Positions 1-6,795 are shown, numbered from the stretch's first letter. The stretch: 64,000 nt of DNA from Streptococcus parasanguinis ATCC 15912 (GCF_000164675.2 NC_015678.1:1984001-2048000); one strand, 5' to 3'. Made by a program: numbers and translations. Notes: generated by a model not told the origin, from the sequence alone.

Positions 1-485
1 AATTCATCTGCCAAAATTAGAGGAGGATCTTTTAAAATGATCTTTGCCAAGGCTACACGTTGTGCTTCTCCTCCCGAAAGCTCATATACTTTTTGATCTA
101 GTTGAATATAAGATAGTCCTACTCTATCTAATACTTCTTCTTTAGTCTCTCTCTTTTTTTGTTTGTCTAATTTATGACCAATTAATCCCAAATCTAAATT
201 TTCTGAAACAGTATTATTATCGATTAGTCCAAAATTCTGGAAGAGATAACCTAGTTCATTTCTGAAATAGTTTGTTGGTTTAATCTTTCGTAAATCTTTC
301 CCTTTATATTGAATACTCCCCTGATCATAAGGTTCTAGCTTGGCTACCATATTTAGTAAGGTTGTTTTGCCACAACCACTATTTCCGATAAGAGCATAGA
401 CTTTACCTGCATCAAAATTTAAGTTCAAATCACTAAATACCGTCCGGTCCCCAAAGGTTTTTGTTAGTTGATGGATTTTAATCAT
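1..485 (-). CDS. Bacteriocin-associated ABC transporter ATP-binding protein (partial, C-terminus outside window)
   Basis: This is an open frame read by hand; its 3' end lies off the window, leaving about 161 codons. It encodes a typical ABC ATPase: Walker A GNSGCGKTT near residue 36, Q-loop FQNFG, signature LSGGE and Walker B LILADE at the very edge. Its ATG follows the stop of the upstream DUF1430 gene by 2 nt, so the two are translationally coupled. Lactococcin-972-type loci usually hold a precursor, a multispanning membrane protein and such an ATPase, believed to act in export or immunity. The assignment to that family rests on this context. Confidence 0.9.
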   Translation of the reverse strand, partial: MIKIHQLTKTFGDRTVFSDLNLNFDAGKVYALIGNSGCGKTTLLNMVAKLEPYDQGSIQYKGKDLRKIKPTNYFRNELGYLFQNFGLIDNNTVSENLDLGLIGHKLDKQKKRETKEEVLDRVGLSYIQLDQKVYELSGGEAQRVALAKIILKDPPLILADE

Positions 486-487
486 TT

Positions 488-2500
488 CTATGCTCCTTTC
501 AATATAATACTAGCCATCCTATCTTCCTTACGAGAACGATGCATTAGTATTAAAATAGAATTCAAACCAAAGACGCAAGAGGTTAGAAAGACTACCCAAA
601 GTTTATTTGTTAGCAAAAGACCAATAGCCCCTCCCAAAATGAAGATAACTATTTGCCAGATAAAAAATTTCTGGTGTAACTCAAAAAAATTTAATCCTGA
701 TATTTTCTTAATAAGAATAGTTTTACGAAATTCTTCAAAGTAGAGGATTGTCATTGTATTAAAGAGTAGAATTGAGGTAGCAATACCGAGAAAACCACCA
801 GCAATGATTGTCAATATTTCAACTTGAATGTTGTGACTCATACCACGATAAACATAATAGGCAAGATCATACTGACTGATATATCTCTTTATTCCACCTT
901 GTTCAACTAGTTTTTTAGTGGCATCCAAACCTTTAAAATACAGATAATCAGATGGATAAGTGAAGAAAGCATTTTGATTTTTTCCAAAAGAGCTTGGTTT
1001 AAGGACAATAAGTATAGGATCACTTAGAAATTGTTGATATGAGATTGGTGTAGAATTATATACGAAACGCTTCTTATTGTTTGAAATATAGAAAACACGA
1101 GCTTTCATAGCCTGTTGAATTTTATTTTCCTTATCGTTTCGAATCGCTAGGAAATCTTCATAAATTTGACGCAATTTATCTTCTTGATCTTTTAATTTTT
1201 CAGGCAATAGTAGTCCAAATTCTCCTTCTCCAAGGCTATTAATGCTCTTCTTATCTTCTTCATTTAATTCTACATTCTGAACATCTAAATAATTAGGAGT
1301 CACATATAAGCTATTAGCATACGGATTGTAGTCATTTATCGACATTTTTTCTCCCGTTAAGGGATGTGAAGACAGACCTTTTAGATCGAATGATGCAAAT
1401 GGATGCTGAACAAGCATTCCTCCATTCTGAATGCCAGTTTCTATGAAGTTTTTCCATTGTTCTTCCAACATTTTTCTACTATCCTGATTTCTAATCTCTG
1501 ACCCAAACTCCCTATTTGTTGAAAGCAATACCCAATCTTTTTGATTTGACCATGCTGTATCTCCAGACTGATGCAATTGCCAAATAGTTGAATAGATACT
1601 TGTTCTATGAATGGTAAGTACTATTAAAAGAAAAGCGACCAATTGCCCCAAGTAAAGAATACCCATAATCTGTTTCAAAGGTAACTTTCCTTTGAGTAAA
1701 GAAACCAAATGTACCGCTTTAATACTTAAAACATAAAGAAAGCTAAAGAGTATAGAAAGGAACAAAAGTAACAAATTATAAGTTATGCTAGCTGAAAAAA
1801 TAACTGGAATAGAAAATGGTGTGATATGGAATAGACTTACACCACAGATTCCAAGAAAAATCCCTGTAATTACCCCTAAAAGTAAATCTCCACAATCACT
1901 AATCATTGAGTTTCCAAAAATCTGAGTTAGGTGCAATCCAGAAATATATCGAATCCCAACTGTTCGCATTTCCTTGGTTTTTTGAATAATCATTAAGGCT
2001 ATAAAAGTTAGTAGAAAAATGACCAAAATGAGTAATTGAGTACCATTTCCCATAAACGTAAATAAGCTAAGAAAAATATTTGGATATGAAACAAATGTTT
2101 CTGTGAAACCCAATGATTGAAGTTCATGATTTAATCTATCTAGAGTGAGATTTCCAGATAAAATATAATAATTGACAAATAAGCTACTATTGTAAAAATC
2201 TTCTTTACTAGCTTTAACAAGGCCATTTGGGATATGGCCAGATCCATATATTGCATAGGAAAAATGAACCTTACCTTTATCATCTATTTTTTCAATTTGT
2301 TGACCAATCACACTGTCTGTTTCATTTGCTAATTGATCTAAACTGTATTTTACCTGATCTTTTGATACCTCTTTGTTCTGGGAAAGAATACCAATAGCTG
2401 GAAAACTATTGTGAATAACCAGATTTGAGGTTGAAAAACAAATCCAAAGTAGAAAACTTGTTATAAAGATATTTGAAAGGATAACAAAGAAGCGCTTCAT
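488..2500 (-). CDS. Bacteriocin-associated integral membrane protein (DUF1430 type)
   Basis: This 670-residue protein has an N-terminal membrane segment, a cluster of hydrophobic segments around residues 155-290 and another at the C-terminus, separated by a large soluble domain. The layout resembles MacB/FtsX-like permeases. Proteins of this size and order lie between the lactococcin-972 precursor and an ABC ATPase in streptococci and lactococci and are annotated as bacteriocin-associated or putative immunity proteins. It lies 66 bp downstream of the precursor gene, and its stop is 2 nt before the ATPase start. Its Shine-Dalgarno is weak (GAAAGTGAG). Whether it exports or protects against the bacteriocin cannot be told from sequence. 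Confidence 0.85.
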   Translation of the reverse strand: MKRFFVILSNIFITSFLLWICFSTSNLVIHNSFPAIGILSQNKEVSKDQVKYSLDQLANETDSVIGQQIEKIDDKGKVHFSYAIYGSGHIPNGLVKASKEDFYNSSLFVNYYILSGNLTLDRLNHELQSLGFTETFVSYPNIFLSLFTFMGNGTQLLILVIFLLTFIALMIIQKTKEMRTVGIRYISGLHLTQIFGNSMISDCGDLLLGVITGIFLGICGVSLFHITPFSIPVIFSASITYNLLLLFLSILFSFLYVLSIKAVHLVSLLKGKLPLKQIMGILYLGQLVAFLLIVLTIHRTSIYSTIWQLHQSGDTAWSNQKDWVLLSTNREFGSEIRNQDSRKMLEEQWKNFIETGIQNGGMLVQHPFASFDLKGLSSHPLTGEKMSINDYNPYANSLYVTPNYLDVQNVELNEEDKKSINSLGEGEFGLLLPEKLKDQEDKLRQIYEDFLAIRNDKENKIQQAMKARVFYISNNKKRFVYNSTPISYQQFLSDPILIVLKPSSFGKNQNAFFTYPSDYLYFKGLDATKKLVEQGGIKRYISQYDLAYYVYRGMSHNIQVEILTIIAGGFLGIATSILLFNTMTILYFEEFRKTILIKKISGLNFFELHQKFFIWQIVIFILGGAIGLLLTNKLWVVFLTSCVFGLNSILILMHRSRKEDRMASIILKGA

Positions 2501-2521
2501 ACTTTACTCACTTTCTAAAAC

Positions 2522-2539
2522 TTTCATGGATAGTAATAT
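2522..2539. repeat. Left arm of perfect 18-bp inverted repeat around the bacteriocin gene
   Basis: TTTCATGGATAGTAATAT here is the exact reverse complement of 2942-2959. The arms bracket the bacteriocin precursor with about 400 bp between them. The pairing stops abruptly at both ends. This arm sits in the gap between the precursor and the DUF1430 gene. Confidence 0.85.
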
Positions 2540-2566
2540 AATCTTTTCTATGAGCTATGAATTTTT

Positions 2567-2863
2567 TTAAAATCCGTAATTAAAATATGCTACTTCACCC
2601 AAATTTGTATTTATAAAAGCTTTTGAGGTCTGATGAGCAGGAGCGGTACCATATTTTGATTTACTATCTCTTGCACGAGTTACGCTTGACCAGTGATATT
2701 GGTAATCATGGTAATAATTTGAAAATGCACCCCAGTTATTTGGATCGTGATTAGCACCATAACTCCATACACCACCAGAAACCCAATCTGCAAAAACCGG
2801 ACAAATTAAACAACAACTAATAACAATAGTTAAAGAAGTTAAAAATATCTTATAAAATTTCAT
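2567..2863 (-). CDS. Lactococcin 972 family bacteriocin precursor
   Basis: This 98-residue secreted peptide has a clear Sec signal peptide: lysines near the N-terminus, a hydrophobic core and a likely cleavage after PVFA around residue 25. The mature part of about 73 residues is rich in Trp, Tyr, Gly, Asn and His, with the WxxG and SNYYH-like elements seen in lactococcin 972, and it ends in an aromatic YFNYGF tail. Lactococcin 972 itself blocks septum formation through lipid II. This target is known for that founding member and only inferred here. A strong Shine-Dalgarno (TAGGAGGT) precedes the ATG. The gene heads an operon with the DUF1430 and ABC genes and may be co-transcribed from the peptide gene upstream at 3043-3132. 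Confidence 0.9.
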   Translation of the reverse strand: MKFYKIFLTSLTIVISCCLICPVFADWVSGGVWSYGANHDPNNWGAFSNYYHDYQYHWSSVTRARDSKSKYGTAPAHQTSKAFINTNLGEVAYFNYGF

Positions 2864-2941
2864 TATTAAATACCTCCTAAACCTATATTTATAATTTAAT
2901 AACTTATTTGTTTTAGATTACTTAATCTGGGACCTCCTTTC

Positions 2942-2959
2942 ATATTACTATCCATGAAA
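2942..2959. repeat. Right arm of the 18-bp inverted repeat around the bacteriocin gene
   Basis: ATATTACTATCCATGAAA is the reverse complement of 2522-2539. On the minus strand it lies between the candidate pheromone gene and the bacteriocin precursor, just ahead of an AAAGGAGGT motif that has no well-placed start codon behind it. Confidence 0.85.
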
Positions 2960-3042
2960 TTCTCAACAATTTATACATAAGGGCTATCAAAAATATTTAT
3001 GATAAAATTAGATATTATCTTACAATTCTAATCTCATTTCTA

Positions 3043-3132
3043 TTAATGAAATCCCCACCATCTCCAAATGTCTAACAAGTTAAAGAGTGGGAGTGATGCT
3101 ACAAAAAATAAATAAATAGTGATTTTTTTCAT
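3043..3132 (-). CDS. Candidate Rgg-cognate short hydrophobic peptide with Trp-rich C-terminus
   Basis: This is a hand-found 29-codon gene. The ATG (complement of 3130-3132) has a good Shine-Dalgarno, AGAGGTG, 6 nt upstream, and TAA is at 3043-3045. The peptide starts MKK, runs through a hydrophobic core (ITIYLFFVASLPLF) and ends LDIWRWWGFH. That architecture matches secreted pheromone precursors of the SHP and RtgS type, and the WxW/WW tail recalls RtgS and ComS (XIP) peptides. It is transcribed divergently from the Rgg gene with 95 bp between start codons and points into the bacteriocin operon, with no clear terminator between. The gene structure is seen directly. The pheromone role is inferred. 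Confidence 0.7.
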   Translation of the reverse strand: MKKITIYLFFVASLPLFNLLDIWRWWGFH

Positions 3133-3159
3133 GTTTTTCACCTCTTTCTTTATATATAT

Positions 3160-3209
3160 GATATACTAAACACATATCGAAATGTAAAAATGTCACATAT
3201 ATACACATA
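3160..3209 (-). promoter_or_regulatory. Promoter and repeated motif between candidate pheromone gene and rgg
   Basis: On the minus strand a TTTACA (complement of 3183-3188) and TATATC (complement of 3160-3165) are 17 bp apart and would serve the peptide gene. Three TATGTG motifs (CACATA on the plus strand at 3171, 3194 and 3204) surround the -35 box. They are plausible regulator contacts, but no Rgg box has been proven here. Confidence 0.5.
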
Positions 3210-3227
3210 ATTAGAGGTGGAGTTTTT

Positions 3228-4076
3228 ATGCGTTGGGATTACGGTACGATCTATAAAAAAATACGGAAATCAAAACATATTAGTCAAGAGGAAGTTTGCC
3301 AGGGTTACATTTCAAGAGCGCATTTATCACGTATTGAATCGAACCAAGTGGTACCGAGTTTTGAGTCGATGGAGCATCTTCTAAAGCAAGTTGGCTTAGA
3401 TTTCGAAGAATTTCGATATATATGCCATTCTTACCACCACTCCGATAGGGAAGAAATTATCTTATTAGCGGAAGATAACAATGCCTACCAATCAAATGAT
3501 AAATTATTGGAACTGAAGAATAAGAGTGTAGCTTATTTAAAAAAACATCCTAATGATATTCCTGTGTTAAATATACTAAAGAGAGTAGAGGTCATTCTTT
3601 GTTTACGAGAATCTGGTCCAAATGAAAAGGTAAGAATGATGGCAACGGAAGCTTGGAACGAAATCAAAAATCAGGATGTCTGGTATCATAGTGACCTAAA
3701 ATTAATTGTCGTTATTTTATTTACACTTCCACTAGAAACAGTGATTTCTATCTGTGATGAAGTGATAGATAGGCTCAATGATTACTCTGATTATACAGAG
3801 ATTCTTCCCACCAAGTATAAATTACTCTCAAATTTAGCTAGCATTTTTCTGTGGAATGGTTTGATGGAGAAGTGTACGAGTATCAGTTATCTATTGTTAG
3901 ATACGGCCAAAAAAAGTAAGCGATATGATTTTCTAGGAAATGCTAAAGTGACACTTGGAATTTGTTTAAGTGATAAAAAGCTAGTTGATGAAGGCTTGCA
4001 GTTACTCGAATTAACTGATGAAATAACGTTGTTGGAAGCATGTAGGTCAGATGTGAATCGTTTTTTCAAGGAATGA
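3228..4076 (+). CDS. Rgg/GadR/MutR family transcriptional regulator
   Basis: This 282-residue protein has an N-terminal HTH_XRE domain (about residues 5-60, with SRAHLSRIESNQVVPSFESM as recognition region). A long alpha-helical, TPR-like C-terminal domain follows, which in Rgg proteins binds peptide pheromones. Length and domain order fit the family. The Shine-Dalgarno AGAGGTGGAG precedes the ATG by about 6 nt. The gene diverges from the candidate WxW peptide gene and the lactococcin-972-like operon, the common arrangement for stand-alone Rgg regulators controlling a neighbouring peptide and bacteriocin. Target and peptide partner are inferred from position only. Confidence 0.88.
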   Translation: MRWDYGTIYKKIRKSKHISQEEVCQGYISRAHLSRIESNQVVPSFESMEHLLKQVGLDFEEFRYICHSYHHSDREEIILLAEDNNAYQSNDKLLELKNKSVAYLKKHPNDIPVLNILKRVEVILCLRESGPNEKVRMMATEAWNEIKNQDVWYHSDLKLIVVILFTLPLETVISICDEVIDRLNDYSDYTEILPTKYKLLSNLASIFLWNGLMEKCTSISYLLLDTAKKSKRYDFLGNAKVTLGICLSDKKLVDEGLQLLELTDEITLLEACRSDVNRFFKE

Positions 4077-4153
4077 GTTTCTAATTAAGAATCGTAGAAA
4101 AAGGCAAAGTTTCTTCGATGGATAACGATGAATGTTTTGCCATCTTAAAAAGC

Positions 4154-4207
4154 TAGAGTTTGAATTGAAATACAGTACAATAGTTCGCATTTGGCAAAAA
4201 GAAAAAA
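4154..4207. repeat. 54-bp direct repeat, copy 1, flanking the Fic module
   Basis: This 54-bp stretch (TAGAGTTTGAATTGAAATAC at its start, TTTGGCAAAAAGAAAAAA near its end) recurs at 5269-5322 with three mismatches. Both copies lead straight into a small hairpin. Together they bracket the Fic toxin/antitoxin genes. Confidence 0.85.
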
Positions 4208-4237
4208 GCCTTTGAAATCAACGTTTCAATGGCTTTT
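4204..4237. terminator. Bidirectional terminator between rgg and fic
   Basis: AAAAGCC-TTTGAAA pairs with TTTCAAT-GGCTTTT around a 6-nt loop. A/T-rich tails on both sides suit both converging genes. Confidence 0.75.
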
Positions 4238-4281
4238 AGCTTAATAAATTTTTTTCTTCTGTAATTATCAAGTATTACAAC

Positions 4282-4893
4282 CTATATTTCTTTTAATATT
4301 TTATCAAATAATTTTTCTAATTTCCATAATTCTCCATAGACAGTTCCGTCCATATAAAGGTTGTAAATTTCATCATCTTGTTCCACTCGTATTTGTGCAG
4401 AATACCCTTTTGATAGTGCTAAGGAACGAATAACTTCCCGTTGAGTTCGTCCATTACCTTCTCGAAAGGGATGGAAATAATTAAGATTATCAAGAATTTT
4501 TGCTAAATGTTTAATGATTTCATCTCTTGAGTTGGCAGTTTGATGATAGGAATGAATGAGATGATTTATATAAGTTTCCGCAGCATTAAACGACTGTATC
4601 GACATAAAAGGATTACCACTTTTAGAGATATTCACCTTGCGATATTGTCCTGACCAAGCATAAACATCTTGAAACAAATAGTTATGAATGGCTAAAATAT
4701 TACTCATGGAATAGACTTTAATGGCTTTCAAGCGCAAATCTGCAAGTCTTTTAGTAACGAATAAGTGTTCATTTCGGTAGGCTTCTTCAATATTTGTAAC
4801 ATTTTGTTTATTGATTAAGACTGTGGAATTTGGATAGGTATATTGGTGATTGGGGTCAATATACTCATAGCCTTCGTATTGATTTTTAACCAA
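4282..4893 (-). CDS. Fic family protein (putative AMPylating toxin)
   Basis: This 203-residue Fic-domain protein has a complete active-site motif HPFREGNGRTQR at residues 141-152 (consensus HxFx(D/E)GNGRxxR), with the catalytic His141 and the anion-hole GNGR. Fic enzymes usually transfer AMP from ATP to hydroxyl side chains of target proteins. The upstream 62-residue gene overlaps its start by 8 bp and carries the inhibitory motif of class I Fic antitoxins, so the pair is a VbhA/VbhT-like toxin-antitoxin module. No extra DNA-binding or secretion domain is visible. The flanking 54-bp direct repeats suggest acquisition as a unit. The target is unknown. Confidence 0.9.
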   Translation of the reverse strand: MVKNQYEGYEYIDPNHQYTYPNSTVLINKQNVTNIEEAYRNEHLFVTKRLADLRLKAIKVYSMSNILAIHNYLFQDVYAWSGQYRKVNISKSGNPFMSIQSFNAAETYINHLIHSYHQTANSRDEIIKHLAKILDNLNYFHPFREGNGRTQREVIRSLALSKGYSAQIRVEQDDEIYNLYMDGTVYGELWKLEKLFDKILKEI

Positions 4894-5074
4894 TATTCAA
4901 TTCCTTTCGTTTGTTGATAACATAAGTTTTTAAATCAATCACATCTTGAACAGTAGGTTCATAATTTTCAATCATTGATGACCCAATAGCATACCAGACG
5001 GTATCGAAATCTGAAAAGTTATCAAAGGGAATCCCTAAAATTGTTAATTCTTCTTTATTTACATCAAGAGTCAT
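4886..5074 (-). CDS. Fic antitoxin, VbhA-like
   Basis: This small acidic 62-residue protein is encoded just ahead of fic and overlaps it by 8 bp. Residues 32-37 read SSMIEN, which fits the (S/T)xxxE(G/N) inhibition motif. In class I Fic systems the glutamate (here Glu36) reaches into the ATP-binding site of the toxin and blocks AMPylation. The start is supported by a GGAAG motif and by the promoter just upstream. Recognition rests on the motif and the gene arrangement, since the rest of the sequence is too short to classify. Confidence 0.8.
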   Translation of the reverse strand: MTLDVNKEELTILGIPFDNFSDFDTVWYAIGSSMIENYEPTVQDVIDLKTYVINKRKELNIG

Positions 5075-5089
5075 GGCACACTTCCTTGT

Positions 5090-5109
5090 ATAACGTTATC
5101 TTTATTATA
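5090..5109 (-). promoter_or_regulatory. Promoter and palindrome upstream of the Fic antitoxin
   Basis: On the minus strand TATAAT (complement of 5104-5109) is followed by the perfect palindrome ATAACGTTAT (5090-5099), placed where an autoregulator could block transcription. The -35 region is weak and overlaps a small GGTA/TACC palindrome. Confidence 0.5.
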
Positions 5110-5268
5110 CCATAAAATCGGTATTTTTACCTAAAAGGATAGAGACCAAAAGATATATGTAAGCGTATAGATTAATACTTACAGAACTAAAAATATTCCC
5201 CTGTTTTTAGTCCAACTGAAACCCATACTTTCCAAACCAGGTCTTAAGAAAAAAGGTAGAGAAAAAGG

Positions 5269-5322
5269 TAGAGTTTGAATTGAAATACAGTGCAATATAT
5301 CGCATTTGGCAAAAAGAAAAAA
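5269..5322. repeat. 54-bp direct repeat, copy 2
   Basis: This is the partner of 4154-4207 in the same orientation, with three substitutions in 54 aligned bases. It also runs into a hairpin (AAACGCT...AGCGTTT). Confidence 0.85.
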
Positions 5323-5390
5323 CGCTTGAAATCAGCGTTTTTCTTCTGTATTGATTCGTATTGAACCCCTACTTCACTTCTGTAAAAACC

Positions 5391-5457
5391 AAATAAGGTA
5401 AACTTTTGATATTCTGGTTCGATTTTATCTTATTTTTAATGAAAGTTTACCTTATTT
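5391..5457. repeat. Perfect 16-bp inverted repeat
   Basis: AAATAAGGTAAACTTT at 5391-5406 is repeated inverted at 5442-5457 with a 35-bp spacer. The ends resemble recombinase or regulator binding sites, but function is unknown. Confidence 0.7.
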
Positions 5458-5634
5458 AAATGAAAGTGATTGAAATTAATTGAAATTTTAATTCTTAGAA
5501 ACTTATGAAAATGTTGATTTTAAAGCATTTTGAAATTGGATAAAATAAGTGGTGCCCCAACCAGGTCTTAAGAAAGCACGTAAAGCTTCACAATTCTCAA
5601 AACGTTAATCAATACGATTATATCAACGTTTACA

Positions 5635-5668
5635 GACATTCAAGAGAACTCTCTTGGATGTCTTTTTT
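5635..5668 (+). terminator. Strong intrinsic terminator without an obvious gene upstream
   Basis: GACATTCAAGAGA pairs with TCTCTTGGATGTC (one G-T pair) and is followed by TTTTTT. The nearest upstream plus-strand gene is rgg, 1.5 kb away, so it may be left over from a lost gene or end a small RNA. Confidence 0.65.
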
Positions 5669-5817
5669 GTTTCAAAAATACAAAGTTCACCCTAAAATTC
5701 ACCTTATACCTTTTGTGATGTTAAGCCTTCATATTGTCACTGTTTAGAGAAATGCTCTAAGCCATTTTGAATCAGAATGAGCAACTTGACTTAAATTGTT
5801 TACAAAATGACAAAAAT

Positions 5818-5869
5818 AATGATATTTTTGACTAATATCATTGTCAAAAATAAAAAGATATGTTACAAT
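5818..5869 (+). promoter_or_regulatory. Promoter and operator of the HTH-PspC-DUF3169 operon
   Basis: TTGTCA (5841-5846) and TACAAT (5864-5869) are 17 bp apart. A perfect inverted repeat AATGATATT / AATATCATT (5818-5826 and 5834-5842, 7-bp spacer) ends on the -35 box, a position suited to autoregulation by the HTH protein encoded downstream. Confidence 0.7.
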
Positions 5870-5911
5870 GTAATCAAGTTAAAGAAATAAGAACTTAGAT
5901 AGGGAGGAACT

Positions 5912-6001
5912 ATGTGTGCATCGTTAATACTATCTTATTTAATAGCAAAGGAGGAAAGATCAAATTCTACCGTTTTTAGGCTATCTAAGCCAAGTGGTTG
6001 A
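5912..6001 (+). CDS. Possible 29-codon leader ORF
   Basis: ATG at 5912 has a very good Shine-Dalgarno (GGGAGGAAC) and the frame ends at TGA 5999-6001, 12 nt before the HTH gene start. The peptide begins MCASLILSYLIAKEE and resembles nothing I recognise. The HTH gene itself has no clear Shine-Dalgarno, so translation of this ORF could help or hinder it. The 3' half of the ORF forms most of a stable hairpin (5959-6008). It is supported by its ribosome binding site and position only. Confidence 0.4.
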   Translation: MCASLILSYLIAKEERSNSTVFRLSKPSG

Positions 6002-6008
6002 ATTTGAT
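5959..6008 (+). promoter_or_regulatory. Long leader hairpin in front of the HTH gene
   Basis: ATCAAATTCTACC (5959-5971) pairs with GGTTGAATTTGAT (5996-6008) with one mismatch, and an inner GGCT/AGCC helix extends it. It lies between an orphan AAAGGAGGAAAG motif and the HTH start, so it may control access to the start codon. Confidence 0.55.
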
Positions 6009-6013
6009 AGACA

Positions 6014-6232
6014 ATGGTAAATATGAAGCTAAAAAATCGTTTAAAAGAGCTTCGCGCTCGTGATGGTTTAAACCAAACCGAGCTTGCAAAGCTAGCAGGT
6101 ATATCGAGGCAGACTATTAGTTTGCTAGAGCGTGATGAGTATACCCCCTCTATTATTATTGCCTTGAAAATCTCTCAGATATTTCATGAGCCAGTAGAGT
6201 CGGTATTTCGCTTAGAGGAGGAAGAATCATGA
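6014..6232 (+). CDS. Small XRE-family HTH transcriptional regulator
   Basis: This 72-residue protein is almost entirely one HTH_3/XRE domain (residues 4-62), with recognition region GISRQTISLLERDEYTPS. Such one-domain repressors often control their own membrane-protein operon. The start may be this ATG or the ATG three codons later; neither has a normal ribosome site. It overlaps the next gene by 4 bp (ATGA). A palindromic operator candidate lies at its promoter. The operon with PspC and DUF3169 proteins recurs in streptococci; its physiological role is not established here. Confidence 0.88.
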   Translation: MVNMKLKNRLKELRARDGLNQTELAKLAGISRQTISLLERDEYTPSIIIALKISQIFHEPVESVFRLEEEES

Positions 6233-6417
6233 ACAAATATAGAGTAATTTATTATCTTTGTATCATTGCCTTTGTAGCAAATGTTTCGATGATGATCGGG
6301 ACCTTGCTGGGATGGTTTCACATTTTAGACAGTAATTATTTTTTCTGGAGTAGCTTGATTTTTAGTTTAGTATTTGAGCGGATAGAAAAGAAAGTAAAAG
6401 AAAGAGAAAAAGTATAA
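6229..6417 (+). CDS. Small two-TM membrane protein
   Basis: This 62-residue protein has two hydrophobic segments (about residues 7-28 and 37-48) and a basic C-terminus (ERIEKKVKEREKV). It begins inside the stop of the HTH gene (4-bp overlap) and ends 13 bp before the PspC gene. I do not recognise the family. Position suggests it works with the HTH/PspC/DUF3169 set in the envelope. Confidence 0.7.
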   Translation: MNKYRVIYYLCIIAFVANVSMMIGTLLGWFHILDSNYFFWSSLIFSLVFERIEKKVKEREKV

Positions 6418-6430
6418 AAGGAGTAAGATT

Positions 6431-6781
6431 ATGAAAGAGTTTTTGGCAGATTTTCAAGTAGATACCGAACACAAAGAAATTGCAGGGGTTTGTGCCGGTA
6501 TAGCTAATTATTTCAATATAGACCCTCTGATGATTCGTGCACTGGCTTGTTTGCTTTTTCTATCTTCGATAGAAATTAGTCTTCTCACAGTGATAAGTTA
6601 TGCTTTTTTAGCTGGCTGGATGGGAAATGAATCTCTTGAAGTAGTCATCAAAAAATCAGGGTACAAGATTCTATTTTTCTATCTAGTTGCCATTCTCCTG
6701 AATAGTTTTGGTGATCAAGTTTTAACGGCTACTTTTGGGTTTGGGCATGCTCTGGTTCAAGGACTGCTAGGTTTATTTTAG
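6431..6781 (+). CDS. PspC domain-containing membrane protein
   Basis: This 116-residue protein has an N-terminal PspC domain (about residues 12-68) with the typical KEIAGVCAGIANYFNIDPLMIRAL-like region split over a short amphipathic stretch and the first membrane helix, and a second hydrophobic region at 80-110. PspC-family proteins are envelope-stress related membrane proteins. A good Shine-Dalgarno (AAAGGAG) precedes the ATG. It is the third gene of the operon. Confidence 0.85.
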   Translation: MKEFLADFQVDTEHKEIAGVCAGIANYFNIDPLMIRALACLLFLSSIEISLLTVISYAFLAGWMGNESLEVVIKKSGYKILFFYLVAILLNSFGDQVLTATFGFGHALVQGLLGLF

Positions 6782-6795
6782 AAAGAAGATAGAAA

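Larger units (their letters stand above)
5110..5817. other. Gene-poor, repeat-rich stretch downstream of the Fic module
   Basis: No credible coding frame is seen on either strand in this AT-rich interval. It holds the second copy of the 54-bp direct repeat (5269-5322), a 17-bp direct repeat AACCAGGTCTTAAGAAA at 5235-5251 and 5559-5575, a perfect 16-bp inverted repeat at 5391-5406/5442-5457, and two terminator-like hairpins (5320-5342 and 5635-5668). The pattern looks like the footprint of lost or decayed mobile DNA, but no integrase or transposase remnant could be translated. Confidence 0.6.

Noticed and set aside
2901..2948. Minus-strand 15-codon frame (MKGGPRLSNLKQISY) and an AAAGGAGGT motif upstream of the bacteriocin gene
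   Set aside because: The frame has no Shine-Dalgarno, its own start overlaps the inverted repeat, and the AAAGGAGGT lies inside it with no following start codon. The bacteriocin gene has a separate, better site.
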